This document shows positions 1 through 5,567 of a DNA stretch of 20,576 bases, piece after piece. How positions within the stretch are numbered: the stretch's first letter is position 1; each line of letters opens with the position of its first letter. Under the pieces are notes generated by a model. It made no database searches. It saw nothing but the letters and a program-made list of their open reading frames with translations, and was not told where the DNA came from. The stretch lies in assembly GCA_023266715.1 (NCBI GenBank), contig JAHFPK010000016.1, forward strand, positions 1-20,576. Reading direction: 5' to 3'. This DNA is from Hyphomicrobiales bacterium. GTDB lineage: Bacteria > Pseudomonadota > Alphaproteobacteria > Rhizobiales > Aestuariivirgaceae. Both the position numbers and the translations under genes were made by a program.

Positions 1-1
1 T

Positions 2-184
2 TGCTACGGGGCGAACCCAGATCACGGCTTTTCTTGGGAGGACGCCAAGAAGCACCTCATCGACTATCACCAACAGCGCATTGATTACTACCGATACCTT
101 AAAGAAAATGAATACTTTCAGTATTCAGACACCATGGGCACCTTGGGCGAAACAGCGGAACAAATTAAGGCAGAAAAGATATGA
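2..184 (+). CDS. Unknown phage protein, 3' end only (partial)
   Basis: An open frame enters from the left edge and encodes 60 residues before TGA at 182-184. It overlaps the next start by ATGA, the same junction used throughout this cassette, which supports it as real. The visible part is polar and rich in Tyr, Asp and Lys, with a FSWEDAKKHLIDYH stretch. The last 17 residues (TMGTLGETAEQIKAEKI) closely match the tail of the next protein at both protein and DNA level. No domain is recognised and the N-terminus lies outside the window, so no function is proposed. Confidence 0.6.
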   Translation, partial: CYGANPDHGFSWEDAKKHLIDYHQQRIDYYRYLKENEYFQYSDTMGTLGETAEQIKAEKI

Positions 185-531
185 ACGAAGATGTTTGGTA
201 TGCGACGCTTCTCGAACGCTTTCCAGAAGGCACACCAATGACATTAGATCAGTTCAAATGGCTAACGCTAGAAAGCGCAACCATGAATGAAGAGGGGCAA
301 TGCTGGCCTCCGTACCTCACCGATTTTTTTGCGTTTCACAATCGGTTAACGCGGATGAACCTGGACGGCCTAGTCAAGAGAAAGAATTTCCGCATGGACG
401 AACCAATATTGCCCTACCTCATAACCGAATCTGGACTTGAATATCTCAAAACTACACCTCGCCCAACCATGGGCACCTTGGGCAAAGATTTGGAACAGAA
501 TAAGGCAGAGAAAGCATCGTCAGATGTATAA
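181..531 (+). CDS. Small protein with possible winged-helix fold
   Basis: Encodes 116 residues and starts inside the ATGA shared with the upstream stop. Residues of roughly 55-95 have the pattern LTRMNLDGLVKR followed by YLITESGLEYL, which resembles the recognition helix and wing of MarR/PadR-type winged-helix proteins. This is a pattern judgement, not a domain hit. The C-terminal tail after TMGTLG repeats the tail of the preceding gene, suggesting a duplicated module. The gene ends 16 bases before the tRNA-like attachment core. A small DNA-binding regulator is possible but unproven. Confidence 0.65.
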   Translation: MNEDVWYATLLERFPEGTPMTLDQFKWLTLESATMNEEGQCWPPYLTDFFAFHNRLTRMNLDGLVKRKNFRMDEPILPYLITESGLEYLKTTPRPTMGTLGKDLEQNKAEKASSDV

Positions 532-547
532 TTATATCAAATACTTA

Positions 548-594
548 TGGTGGGCGGTACAGGGTTCGAACCTGTGGCCCCTACCATGTCAAGG
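548..594 (-). other. 3' half of tRNA-Val(GAC); probable phage attachment core
   Basis: Read on the minus strand, the segment has an anticodon loop TTGACAT (anticodon GAC, 590-588), a variable region, a perfect 5-bp T-arm (ACAGG, loop TTCGAAC, CCTGT), a 7-base acceptor 3' strand ACCGCCC, discriminator A and an encoded CCA at 550-548. The 60 bases 5' of the anticodon loop contain no D-arm and no matching acceptor 5' strand GGGCGGT, so this is not a functional tRNA gene. Phages and integrative elements that use tRNA genes carry exactly such a 3' half, which restores the tRNA on integration. It is therefore probably attP, or the distal attachment site of a prophage. No integrase gene lies in this window. 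Confidence 0.75.
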
Positions 595-625
595 AAATCG
601 CCTTGCCAAAAGTCGAACGATTTCA

Positions 626-709
626 ATGAACACAGGTGCGTTCGGGCTTCTTTCGTTCACTACAGGTTCGCACACAATCATGGGCGACCTTGGGCGGGTG
701 GCGATATGA
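626..709 (+). CDS. Possible 27-residue leader peptide before the methyltransferase
   Basis: A short frame starts at ATG 626 and ends at TGA 707-709, overlapping the methyltransferase ATG as ATGA. It contains FTTGSHTIMGDLG, sharing FTTGS with the 18-residue frame downstream of the methyltransferase and MGxLG with the two genes upstream. There is no clear ribosome binding site. The longer open frame to its left is just translation through the antisense tRNA remnant. It could be a coupling peptide or chance. Confidence 0.25.
   Translation: MNTGAFGLLSFTTGSHTIMGDLGRVAI
655..669 (+). repeat. 15-bp direct repeat, left copy
   Basis: GTTCACTACAGGTTC occurs here and identically at 1259-1273. The two copies bracket the methyltransferase gene, 604 bp apart. 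In both places the repeat can be read as FTTG(S) in a short frame that overlaps the next start codon. Confidence 0.7.
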
Positions 710-1251
710 GCATGTCATTTGCCTATGCCGATCCGCCCTATCTTGGCTGCGGAAAACTATATGACAAGAACCATGCCGAAAGCCGCGTTTGGGATGACCC
801 GCAATCGCATCAGGACTTGATTACACGCCTTTGCGACGAATACCCGGATGGCTGGGCTATGAGCTGCTCGTCGCCGTCCTACCACATTCTCAGGGCCATG
901 TGCCCGGATGACGTTCGCACAGGAATCTGGGTTAAGCCCTTTGCCGTCTTCAAGCCGAACGTGAACCCCGCCTATGCCTATGAGCCTGTAATCTTTCGGG
1001 GCGGGCGAAAAAGAGGCCGTGACGTTGATACGGTTCGGGATTGGGTTTCGGCCAATATCACCTTGAAGCGTGGCCTCACCGGAGCAAAGCCAAGGGAGTT
1101 TTGCCGCTGGGTTTTCGCCTTCCTCAACATGCAGCCGGGGGACATTTTCACAGACATTTTCCCCGGAACCGGGGCAGTTGCAGCTGCGTGGGCGGAATGG
1201 TCAGGAACGTCTGGAGAGAATGAAGGCCTGCCATTTGGAGAAGTCGCATGA
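706..1251 (+). CDS. DNA adenine methyltransferase, DPPY type with permuted motif order
   Basis: The 181-residue product carries DPPY (motif IV) at residues 9-12 and the SAM-binding FPGTG (motif I) at 152-156. Motif IV before motif I is the order of beta-class amino methyltransferases, and DPPY favours N6-adenine over C5-cytosine. It probably methylates phage or host DNA, for protection from restriction or for regulation. The start was placed at ATG 706 (ATG 712 is also possible), because the open frame further upstream translates the antisense tRNA and its spacer. No target-recognition domain or restriction partner is visible, so it is probably a solitary phage enzyme. The next short frame overlaps its stop by ATGA. 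Identical 15-bp repeats lie on either side. Confidence 0.85.
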   Translation: MSMSFAYADPPYLGCGKLYDKNHAESRVWDDPQSHQDLITRLCDEYPDGWAMSCSSPSYHILRAMCPDDVRTGIWVKPFAVFKPNVNPAYAYEPVIFRGGRKRGRDVDTVRDWVSANITLKRGLTGAKPREFCRWVFAFLNMQPGDIFTDIFPGTGAVAAAWAEWSGTSGENEGLPFGEVA

Positions 1252-1304
1252 CCCATTGGTTCACTACAGGTTCCGGAGAATACGTAACAGGAGAAGTGAT
1301 TTGA
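1248..1304 (+). CDS. Possible 18-residue coupling peptide
   Basis: The frame MTHWFTTGSGEYVTGEVI begins in the ATGA shared with the methyltransferase stop. Its TGA (1302-1304) overlaps the TTG start of the next gene. It also contains the ribosome binding site of that gene. Its place in the chain of overlaps suggests translational coupling. Length alone gives no other support. Confidence 0.3.
   Translation: MTHWFTTGSGEYVTGEVI
1259..1273 (+). repeat. 15-bp direct repeat, right copy
   Basis: Identical to 655-669. Together the copies flank the methyltransferase gene, compatible with gain of that gene as a cassette or with repeated protein-binding sites near the attachment core. Confidence 0.7.
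1289..1293 (+). promoter_or_regulatory. Ribosome binding site fixing a TTG start
   Basis: AGGAG lies 7 bases before TTG at 1301. No ATG or GTG is similarly placed, so this site decides the start of the following gene. Confidence 0.65.
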
Positions 1305-1621
1305 GCATCATATCTGTTGAAGTTCCTGCGCACGGCTACAATCGAGCGATTGGCTTCCTTCAAGAATTTTGGGATGCGCCGAATGACGCTGATCTTGAAC
1401 TTATGCTGGGCACTATGGATGACGGCTCACCGGCCATTGCAATTCGATTGAACGGGAAGGTTCATGGTCTCTCGATAAAGGAAGCACGAACCCTAGCCGA
1501 TATAGTTGAGGAAACTATGAACAAATTTCCATGTGAACCTGAATCGCAAACATTCCCAAATTTAATTTTACTGCTCCGGACGGGCGCAGACAAGGCGGAA
1601 CAGCAGATGGCCACCCCATGA
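1301..1621 (+). CDS. Unknown 106-residue phage protein, TTG start
   Basis: The start was set at TTG 1301 because a good AGGAG lies 7 bases upstream. Coding further upstream would run antisense-like through the methyltransferase gene in another frame. The product begins with a strand-rich segment (SIISVEVPAHGYNR), then an acidic helix-like region and KEARTLADIVEETM. It is soluble and has no signal or membrane segment. The stop overlaps the next ATG as ATGA. No family is recognised. Confidence 0.65.
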   Translation: MSIISVEVPAHGYNRAIGFLQEFWDAPNDADLELMLGTMDDGSPAIAIRLNGKVHGLSIKEARTLADIVEETMNKFPCEPESQTFPNLILLLRTGADKAEQQMATP

Positions 1622-2082
1622 CATTACCAAGCGACGGACAGCCCCATCAATGGTTTCCAAAGGGAGCAGATGGAATTTATCGCCAAACACGCGAGCATCG
1701 GCAGATGGAACTCATTGATGCTGCACGGTGGGTTGCCCGCGAGAATGTGATGAATCCATATCTGAAAGAGGATGAACGCAAGGCCATAGCCGATTATGGA
1801 TACCGTGGAATCAGAAGCGACATATCCGCCGCCTTCATTCTAGCGCACCGGGAACGGATTTATCATTATGCATTCTCTACAATGAGAAAAACCGCCACTG
1901 ACTGGATTGAGTGGTTCGAGAATGTTGAGTCGCACGTTGGCGAGAAGATCAGGAATCACGCCATAGCGCAGGGACATTTTGTAGGTGTTGATTGCCATGC
2001 GCCGCTTTTTGCTGACACCTGGCGGGCTTATGGCGAGCGCTGCAAACGGGAACAGCCATATCAAGGAAGAGGTGAAAGATGA
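1618..2082 (+). CDS. Unknown 154-residue phage protein
   Basis: A soluble, charged protein with many aromatic residues, such as HQWFPKGADGIYRQTREHRQ near the N-terminus and TATDWIEWFENVESHVGEK in the second half. It begins in the ATGA overlap with the upstream gene and its stop overlaps the next start in the same way. No catalytic motif or known domain is seen. Its position in a run of small early genes suggests an accessory function. Confidence 0.7.
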   Translation: MTLPSDGQPHQWFPKGADGIYRQTREHRQMELIDAARWVARENVMNPYLKEDERKAIADYGYRGIRSDISAAFILAHRERIYHYAFSTMRKTATDWIEWFENVESHVGEKIRNHAIAQGHFVGVDCHAPLFADTWRAYGERCKREQPYQGRGER

Positions 2083-2222
2083 GCGCGAAGGAAGCAGAGA
2101 AAATTTGGAACAAAGCCATTCAAAGCGCCGCAAATATCGCTCGGTCAAACGGGGCTTATGGCACTTATTACGACATTCTGAAATTGAAGAAGGCGCTTAG
2201 CACAGCGACAAACACCTCATGA
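2079..2222 (+). CDS. Unknown 47-residue protein
   Basis: The short frame starts with ATG 2079 in an ATGA overlap, preceded by GAGGTG as ribosome binding site, and ends in an ATGA overlap with the next gene. The product (MSAKEAEKIWNKAIQSAANI, then a Tyr-rich turn and Lys-rich helix) looks like a small helical basic protein. Filling exactly the space between two coupled genes is the main support. Confidence 0.6.
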   Translation: MSAKEAEKIWNKAIQSAANIARSNGAYGTYYDILKLKKALSTATNTS

Positions 2223-2488
2223 CCTCCCCATCTTCTCCCAAGCCACTCCCAGCGAGTGAATGGCAACCGATTGAAACTGCGCCGAAGGATGGGAAGCGGA
2301 TTATCGTTTACTGTCCAAAACTGGACGGGCCAAAAGAAAACATCGTGTCCTATCAAAGGAACGGCACCAATTTTCCGTGGCGAGCGGATGAAGGCAATTT
2401 GCTGCAGCGCGACCAACCCACCCACTGGATGCCTCTGCCGGAGCCTCCCGCTGGGGATGAGAGCGAAATGGAAGGACAAGGGAAATGA
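2219..2488 (+). CDS. DUF551-like phage protein
   Basis: The 89-residue product has WQPIETAPKDG at residues 15-25 and PTHWMPLPEPP at 67-77. These are the two hallmarks of DUF551 proteins, common in small-gene clusters of temperate phages. The function of the family is unknown. It is coupled to its neighbours by ATGA overlaps. A second, more diverged protein of the same pattern is encoded at 3442-3795. Confidence 0.8.
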   Translation: MTSPSSPKPLPASEWQPIETAPKDGKRIIVYCPKLDGPKENIVSYQRNGTNFPWRADEGNLLQRDQPTHWMPLPEPPAGDESEMEGQGK

Positions 2489-2718
2489 CGCGAGCAAGCA
2501 TCCACTTTTTTGTCGGAAACAAAGAATATGCCATGCGAACTTGGTTTTATGTTCCGCGCGTTGGCGATGAAGTCGTGCTTGGCCACGGCACCGACCGAAA
2601 ATCATACTGCATCGAGCGCGTAGTTTGGGGCAACGATGAAGAAGACTGGTTTGCCCGAAATTATGCTGAAACTGCCACGCCACAGCGCGTCAACATTGAA
2701 ATTAAGGAAATCCCATGA
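2485..2718 (+). CDS. Unknown 77-residue protein, SH3-like pattern
   Basis: A small, probably beta-rich protein: TWFYVPRVGDEVVLGHG, then YCIERVVWGNDEEDWFARN, ending IEIKEIP. The VGDEVVL turn followed by short strands resembles small SH3/KOW-type barrels, but this is only a pattern impression. Starts and ends in ATGA overlaps. An internal in-frame ATG (MRTWFY) is an alternative start, but the overlap favours the first. Confidence 0.6.
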   Translation: MTRASIHFFVGNKEYAMRTWFYVPRVGDEVVLGHGTDRKSYCIERVVWGNDEEDWFARNYAETATPQRVNIEIKEIP

Positions 2719-3158
2719 CCAATTCCCCCTCCCCAGAAGCGTTAAGGGCTGTGCTGAAGCCGTTCGCTGAGGCGGCGCAGTGCTCACCAACGAAGGGCGT
2801 GTTTTATATCCCTGACGAGCATCCCATGATTATCAGTTTCCGCAATAACAAGAACGTCCCGATCACTGTAACCATGGGCGACCTCCGCCGTGCAGCCGAA
2901 GCCTACGCCGCCCTCTCTGCACAATCCGCCATAGCGGAGCCGAACAGTGCCGAGCATGTCGAAGAAGCGGCAAAATTACTTTGCTCTTGGATTGGCTACG
3001 CTTGGGAAGGTTGTGGCGATATGGATATTTCAGACGAATACCCAGATTGGGCATATAACGGCATTGGCACCAAGGACATGCAGGGCGGCAAACCAGCCCT
3101 AAGAAAAATTGCCCGCGCCATGCTCGCCGCAGCACCCGCCATACAGGTGAAGCCATGA
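2715..3158 (+). CDS. Unknown 147-residue protein built from two common phage modules
   Basis: Residues 1-70 contain an ALRAVLKPFAEAAQ helix and TMGDLRRAAEAYAAL. Residues 80-145 contain HVEEAAKLLCSW, a Trp/Asp-rich middle and RKIARAMLAAAPAI. Both patterns recur separately in small proteins of temperate phages of Proteobacteria, so this looks like a fusion of two such modules. No enzyme motif is seen. Coupled on both sides by ATGA overlaps. Confidence 0.65.
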   Translation: MTNSPSPEALRAVLKPFAEAAQCSPTKGVFYIPDEHPMIISFRNNKNVPITVTMGDLRRAAEAYAALSAQSAIAEPNSAEHVEEAAKLLCSWIGYAWEGCGDMDISDEYPDWAYNGIGTKDMQGGKPALRKIARAMLAAAPAIQVKP

Positions 3159-3445
3159 CCGACATTGAAGCCATTGAAGCGCTGGCGAGAGCGGCGACTC
3201 CGGGGCCTTGGCACGTCAGGGGTGCTCGAGGCCGAATGGAAAGGCAAGAGTGGCGTCTGGTTGATCGTTATGATGAAGCAGCCAAGAAAGACGAAAACAT
3301 AGCTTGTGTTGGATACGACCCGCGCAACGGGCTTGGCGAAACTGACGCACAATTCATCGCCGCAGCAAATCCCCAAGCCATCCTCTCCCTCATCGCCAAG
3401 CTGCGGGAGATGGAAGAAGCTTTAAAGGAGGGAGAAAAGCCATGA
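3155..3445 (+). CDS. Ead/Ea22-like phage protein
   Basis: The 96-residue product has ATPGPWHV at residues 14-21 and DAQFIAAANPQAILSLIAKL at 64-83. This pairing is typical of the Ead/Ea22-like family found in the accessory regions of lambdoid and other temperate phages. The family has no settled function. The C-terminus is a charged helix (REMEEALKEGEKP). Linked by ATGA overlaps to both neighbours. Confidence 0.8.
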   Translation: MTDIEAIEALARAATPGPWHVRGARGRMERQEWRLVDRYDEAAKKDENIACVGYDPRNGLGETDAQFIAAANPQAILSLIAKLREMEEALKEGEKP

Positions 3446-3795
3446 CATTTGATGATATAAATGGTCTTGAGGATGCTGCATGGACAACCATTCCACCAGA
3501 CACCCGTAAGCGCCTATTTGCCCTTGCGCGTATAGGCGCTGCTGTGAAGCCGAGGCCGATTAAGGAAGCGCCGAAGGATGATACTGTTTTGGTCTGGATT
3601 TCTCCGGGGCCTAACCATTCTTACTACAAAGACGGGGAACATTCTTCGTGGCGTGAACACTACATTGATGACAAAGGCGTTCTTTGTGAGACCGGAAATT
3701 GGCTACCAATAATTGGCGGCGCTGATGGTATATGGCAAGGAACCCACTTCATCTCGCTTTCCGCCCTCCCAACCCCGGATAACATGGAGGGGTGA
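3442..3795 (+). CDS. Diverged DUF551-like protein, last gene of the plus-strand cassette
   Basis: The 117-residue product has RPIKEAPKDDTVLVWI at about 38-53, a Trp/His-rich middle and a late THFISLSALPTP. This parallels the PIETAPKDG and PTHWMPLP elements of the DUF551-like protein at 2219-2488. An N-terminal extension of about 35 residues is unlike the short family form. It ends just before a strong hairpin, so it is probably the last gene of the transcription unit. Confidence 0.65.
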   Translation: MTFDDINGLEDAAWTTIPPDTRKRLFALARIGAAVKPRPIKEAPKDDTVLVWISPGPNHSYYKDGEHSSWREHYIDDKGVLCETGNWLPIIGGADGIWQGTHFISLSALPTPDNMEG

Positions 3796-3803
3796 GAATG
3801 CAA

Positions 3804-3837
3804 AGAGCCGCCCCAGCATTTAAGCGGGAGCGGCTCT
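3804..3837. terminator. Hairpin between convergent operons
   Basis: AGAGCCGC (3804-3811) pairs perfectly with GCGGCTCT (3830-3837). The inner CCC/GGG (3812-3814 with 3826-3828) continues the stem past one bulged A, leaving an 11-base loop. It lies directly after the last plus-strand gene and beyond the last minus-strand gene, so it can serve both directions. There is no true U-tract on either side; the minus-strand side reads only TTTGC. It may be a weak intrinsic terminator or need a factor. Confidence 0.55.
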
Positions 3838-3908
3838 AAGGTTTAAGTATTGCAAGTGTAACAAACCGCCTGGCAGGGCGTGACGCCAACTCCCGACAAA
3901 CGAAACAC

Positions 3909-3926
3909 GCCACGGAGCCGCGTGGC
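3909..3926. repeat. Small 6-bp inverted repeat in the convergent gap
   Basis: GCCACG (3909-3914) pairs with CGTGGC (3921-3926) around a 6-base loop. It lies just downstream of the last minus-strand gene. It may add to termination for that operon, but has no U-tract. Confidence 0.3.
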
Positions 3927-3964
3927 CCGGAATTCAATGTTGGATAGTCAGATACAAACCGACA

Positions 3965-4177
3965 TTACTTCATGCATTCCCGCTTATACGTCCTGCGAAG
4001 GCTGGCAATGGCTTCCTTACGGGGTCGCTGCAACGCTGCAACTTCTTCAGCGGAGAGGCTCTTGAGTCGTTCAATGTCAGCTTTTGCCAGTTGGCAGAAA
4101 TCACTGACAGCGGTTGCCTTCTCGCCACCAGAGCAAAGCAGGCCGGTTCCGAGAATGGCTATGAGGCAGATGTTCAT
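3965..4177 (-). CDS. Small secreted/lipoprotein-like lysis protein (o-spanin candidate)
   Basis: Starting at ATG 4177, the 70-residue product opens with a hydrophobic signal segment, MNICLIAILGTGLLC. The Cys could be lipidated, although GLLC is a poor lipobox with Leu before Cys. The mature part is short, helical and charged, with two more Cys (SDFC and KREC). Size, signal and place after a TM-anchored helical protein fit the outer-membrane subunit of a two-component spanin. The start was set here because it overlaps the preceding micro-frame as TAATG. A GTG at 4228 would add 17 unlikely residues. It is the last gene of the minus-strand late operon. Confidence 0.6.
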   Translation of the reverse strand: MNICLIAILGTGLLCSGGEKATAVSDFCQLAKADIERLKSLSAEEVAALQRPRKEAIASLRRTYKRECMK

Positions 4178-4224
4178 TAGATTTCGTCCCAGCCGTCGAT
4201 ATAAACAAAGTCCTGTTCCATCAT
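4177..4224 (-). CDS. 15-residue micro-ORF linking the two spanin-like genes
   Basis: MMEQDFVYIDGWDEI begins in an ATGA overlap with the upstream stop and ends in a TAATG overlap with the lipoprotein-like start. It sits 3' of a GAGAGGTG ribosome binding site. It fills the gap exactly, so it may couple translation of its neighbours. Too short for any homology argument. Confidence 0.4.
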   Translation of the reverse strand: MMEQDFVYIDGWDEI

Positions 4225-4436
4225 TCACCTCTCAGTTCAGAGTCAAGCGCATCATCGGTCATCCCGGCAATCTCGGCCCTGACCTGATCGGCGATTCCGG
4301 AGCGGCGCGTGATCTCCACCACTTGCCGGCCGATTTCAGCCTTGGCTCCAGCGTCGAGCAGTTTCTTCTCCCGAAGGTAGTTCGCCAGCGTTGAAGCCAG
4401 CGACAGGAATACCTTGAGAAGGCCCAGCCAGCCCAT
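4221..4436 (-). CDS. Small TM-anchored helical protein (i-spanin candidate)
   Basis: The 71-residue product has one N-terminal hydrophobic helix (GWLGLLKVFLSLASTLANYL) followed by a charged amphipathic helix (REKKLLDAGAKAEIGRQVVE). This is the layout of an inner-membrane spanin or of the small lysis-cassette proteins common in alphaproteobacterial phages. The start overlaps the holin-like stop as TAATG. Its short soluble part is brief for a classical Rz, so the spanin role is an inference from position. Confidence 0.55.
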   Translation of the reverse strand: MGWLGLLKVFLSLASTLANYLREKKLLDAGAKAEIGRQVVEITRRSGIADQVRAEIAGMTDDALDSELRGE

Positions 4437-4603
4437 TAGGCCGTCTTGTTTGGAATCAGATAGACCAGGATCGGCGTCAGGATGCCGATGACCGAAGTGA
4501 CTTGCGCTTCGGTGAAGCCCAGCGTGATGCCAAATTGGTTTTGCAGGATGAAGAGGAGGCCCATCACCAGCGCGACAAGGGCCTTATCCATGGATGTAAA
4601 CAT
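4436..4603 (-). CDS. Two-TM holin candidate, 55 residues
   Basis: The product starts MFTSMDKALVALVMGLLFIL (TM1) and continues through a short loop with TLGFTEAQ to TM2 (VTSVIGILTPILVYLIP), ending NKTA. Two TM segments joined by a short loop within about 55 residues is a typical small holin layout. A GAAAGGAAA ribosome binding site precedes ATG 4603. It lies two genes away from the endolysin and directly before the spanin-like genes. Membrane pore formation that releases or activates the endolysin is inferred from architecture and context. Confidence 0.65.
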   Translation of the reverse strand: MFTSMDKALVALVMGLLFILQNQFGITLGFTEAQVTSVIGILTPILVYLIPNKTA

Positions 4604-4645
4604 AGGTATTTCCTTTCAGTGTTGAGTTGTAAGCACGTTCACTTG

Positions 4646-4744
4646 TCAGCAATGGTCAAAGCAGAAGCTTCCCATGATGCTGACAAGAATAAATACGGCA
4701 GCGATGGCCGCGCCGATTACGAGAACTTGTTTCCATGTAACCAT
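4646..4744 (-). CDS. 32-residue single-TM micropeptide in the lysis cassette
   Basis: ATG 4744 follows AGGAG by 7 bases, an excellent ribosome binding site. The peptide is MVTWKQ followed by a TM helix (VLVIGAAIAAVFILVSIMG) and a short FCFDHC end with two Cys. It may be a holin accessory or antiholin. Function is unknown; the strong ribosome binding site and position make it likely to be made. Confidence 0.5.
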   Translation of the reverse strand: MVTWKQVLVIGAAIAAVFILVSIMGSFCFDHC

Positions 4745-4754
4745 TTTTCATCTC

Positions 4755-4871
4755 CTATACTTGCCCGACCTGAAACATTGCAGCGATTGACCAATAGAAA
4801 AACACGACAAGCGCTATGGCTGGCGGGTAGATTGTGAGAATGTGGAACCACAGGGGTTCGGGGTCTGGCAT
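4755..4871 (-). CDS. 38-residue single-TM micropeptide after the endolysin
   Basis: ATG 4871 lies 2 bases after the endolysin stop, with GGGAG about 9 bases upstream inside the endolysin end. The peptide is MPDPEPLWFHILTIYP followed by a TM stretch (AIALVVFFYWSIAAMF). It could be a lysis regulator or pinholin-like peptide. Position and hydrophobicity are the only support. Confidence 0.45.
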   Translation of the reverse strand: MPDPEPLWFHILTIYPPAIALVVFFYWSIAAMFQVGQV

Positions 4872-4873
4872 GG

Positions 4874-5560
4874 TCAGGCTCTCCCAAACAGCTTTGCCAG
4901 CCATGCCCAGAAGCCCGTCTTTTGGGGCACAGGCTGGCTTGGCACGGGGTTTGGTGCCATGGGGGCTGGAATATGGGGAGCGGGCTCTACGGGCTTCTCA
5001 GGGGCAACGGCAGACGTTGTGACAAGCGCTGCCTCAAACTTCCTGGCATAGCCTGCTATGAGGTCCGCTTTGTCGTTTCCGTTCACAACCCGGCGCATGT
5101 TCTTGAAGTCGCCTTGGGGATAGTCACTCAACTTCTTGCCCGTGAACCAGCCCCGCGTCATGCCGTTCACAATGACGACAGCGGCAATATCCGGCTCAAG
5201 TGCCCGTTCGGGATTGGCTGCGAGGTCAACCCCCACAATGGTTCCGGCTTTGACGTAATTCGCCCTGCCCGTGATCTGGACGTAGCCGCGGCCCCGAAAC
5301 TTGTAGCCGTCGCCCTTGATCGTGTTGCCGAGCGCCTTGGCCTTCGCTGAGGATGGCTCGTACATGTCAAAATAGGTGCGATTGCCCCGCTCGATGATGG
5401 GTTGCATCGTGGCCGCTGTTTCGTGCCATGCTGTTGCTAGGATATAGGCCCGCCATGCGACAGGGAGGCCATTCGTGGCATTGAGAAGGACATTGAAGCC
5501 GTCAACTTGGCTTTGCTTCAGAGGGCCGAAACTGGCGCGGACGGAATCAAAGAAACTCAT
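4874..5560 (-). CDS. GH19-type endolysin with proline-rich linker and hydrophobic C-terminal helix
   Basis: The 228-residue product has the phage GH19 (chitinase-like lysozyme) pattern: ATAWHETAATMQP with catalytic Glu47, then GDGYKFRGRGYVQITGRANY (83-102), the conserved substrate-cleft segment. Such enzymes cleave the beta-1,4 bonds of the peptidoglycan glycan. The catalytic domain ends near residue 180 and is followed by a Pro/Ala-rich linker (185-213) and a C-terminal TGFWAWLAKLFGRA, which looks like an amphipathic membrane-binding helix. No N-terminal signal is seen, so export needs a holin. It precedes the membrane micropeptides and spanin-like genes, forming the lysis cassette. Confidence 0.88.
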   Translation of the reverse strand: MSFFDSVRASFGPLKQSQVDGFNVLLNATNGLPVAWRAYILATAWHETAATMQPIIERGNRTYFDMYEPSSAKAKALGNTIKGDGYKFRGRGYVQITGRANYVKAGTIVGVDLAANPERALEPDIAAVVIVNGMTRGWFTGKKLSDYPQGDFKNMRRVVNGNDKADLIAGYARKFEAALVTTSAVAPEKPVEPAPHIPAPMAPNPVPSQPVPQKTGFWAWLAKLFGRA

Positions 5561-5567
5561 GTTTCAC

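Noticed and set aside
527..532. Perfect TATAAT hexamer just before the tRNA remnant
   Set aside because: It overlaps a stop codon and has no recognisable -35 hexamer at a suitable distance, so no promoter is claimed.
437..705. Open plus-strand frames across 541-705 giving peptides with QGSNLWPLPC or GGTGFEPVAP
   Set aside because: These are the well-known false translations of an antisense tRNA 3' half. The region is the tRNA-Val remnant, so the methyltransferase start was moved to 706.
4178..4228. GTG start at 4228 for the lipoprotein-like gene
   Set aside because: It would put a 17-residue charged segment before the signal sequence. The bases instead fit a 15-residue frame with overlaps at both ends.
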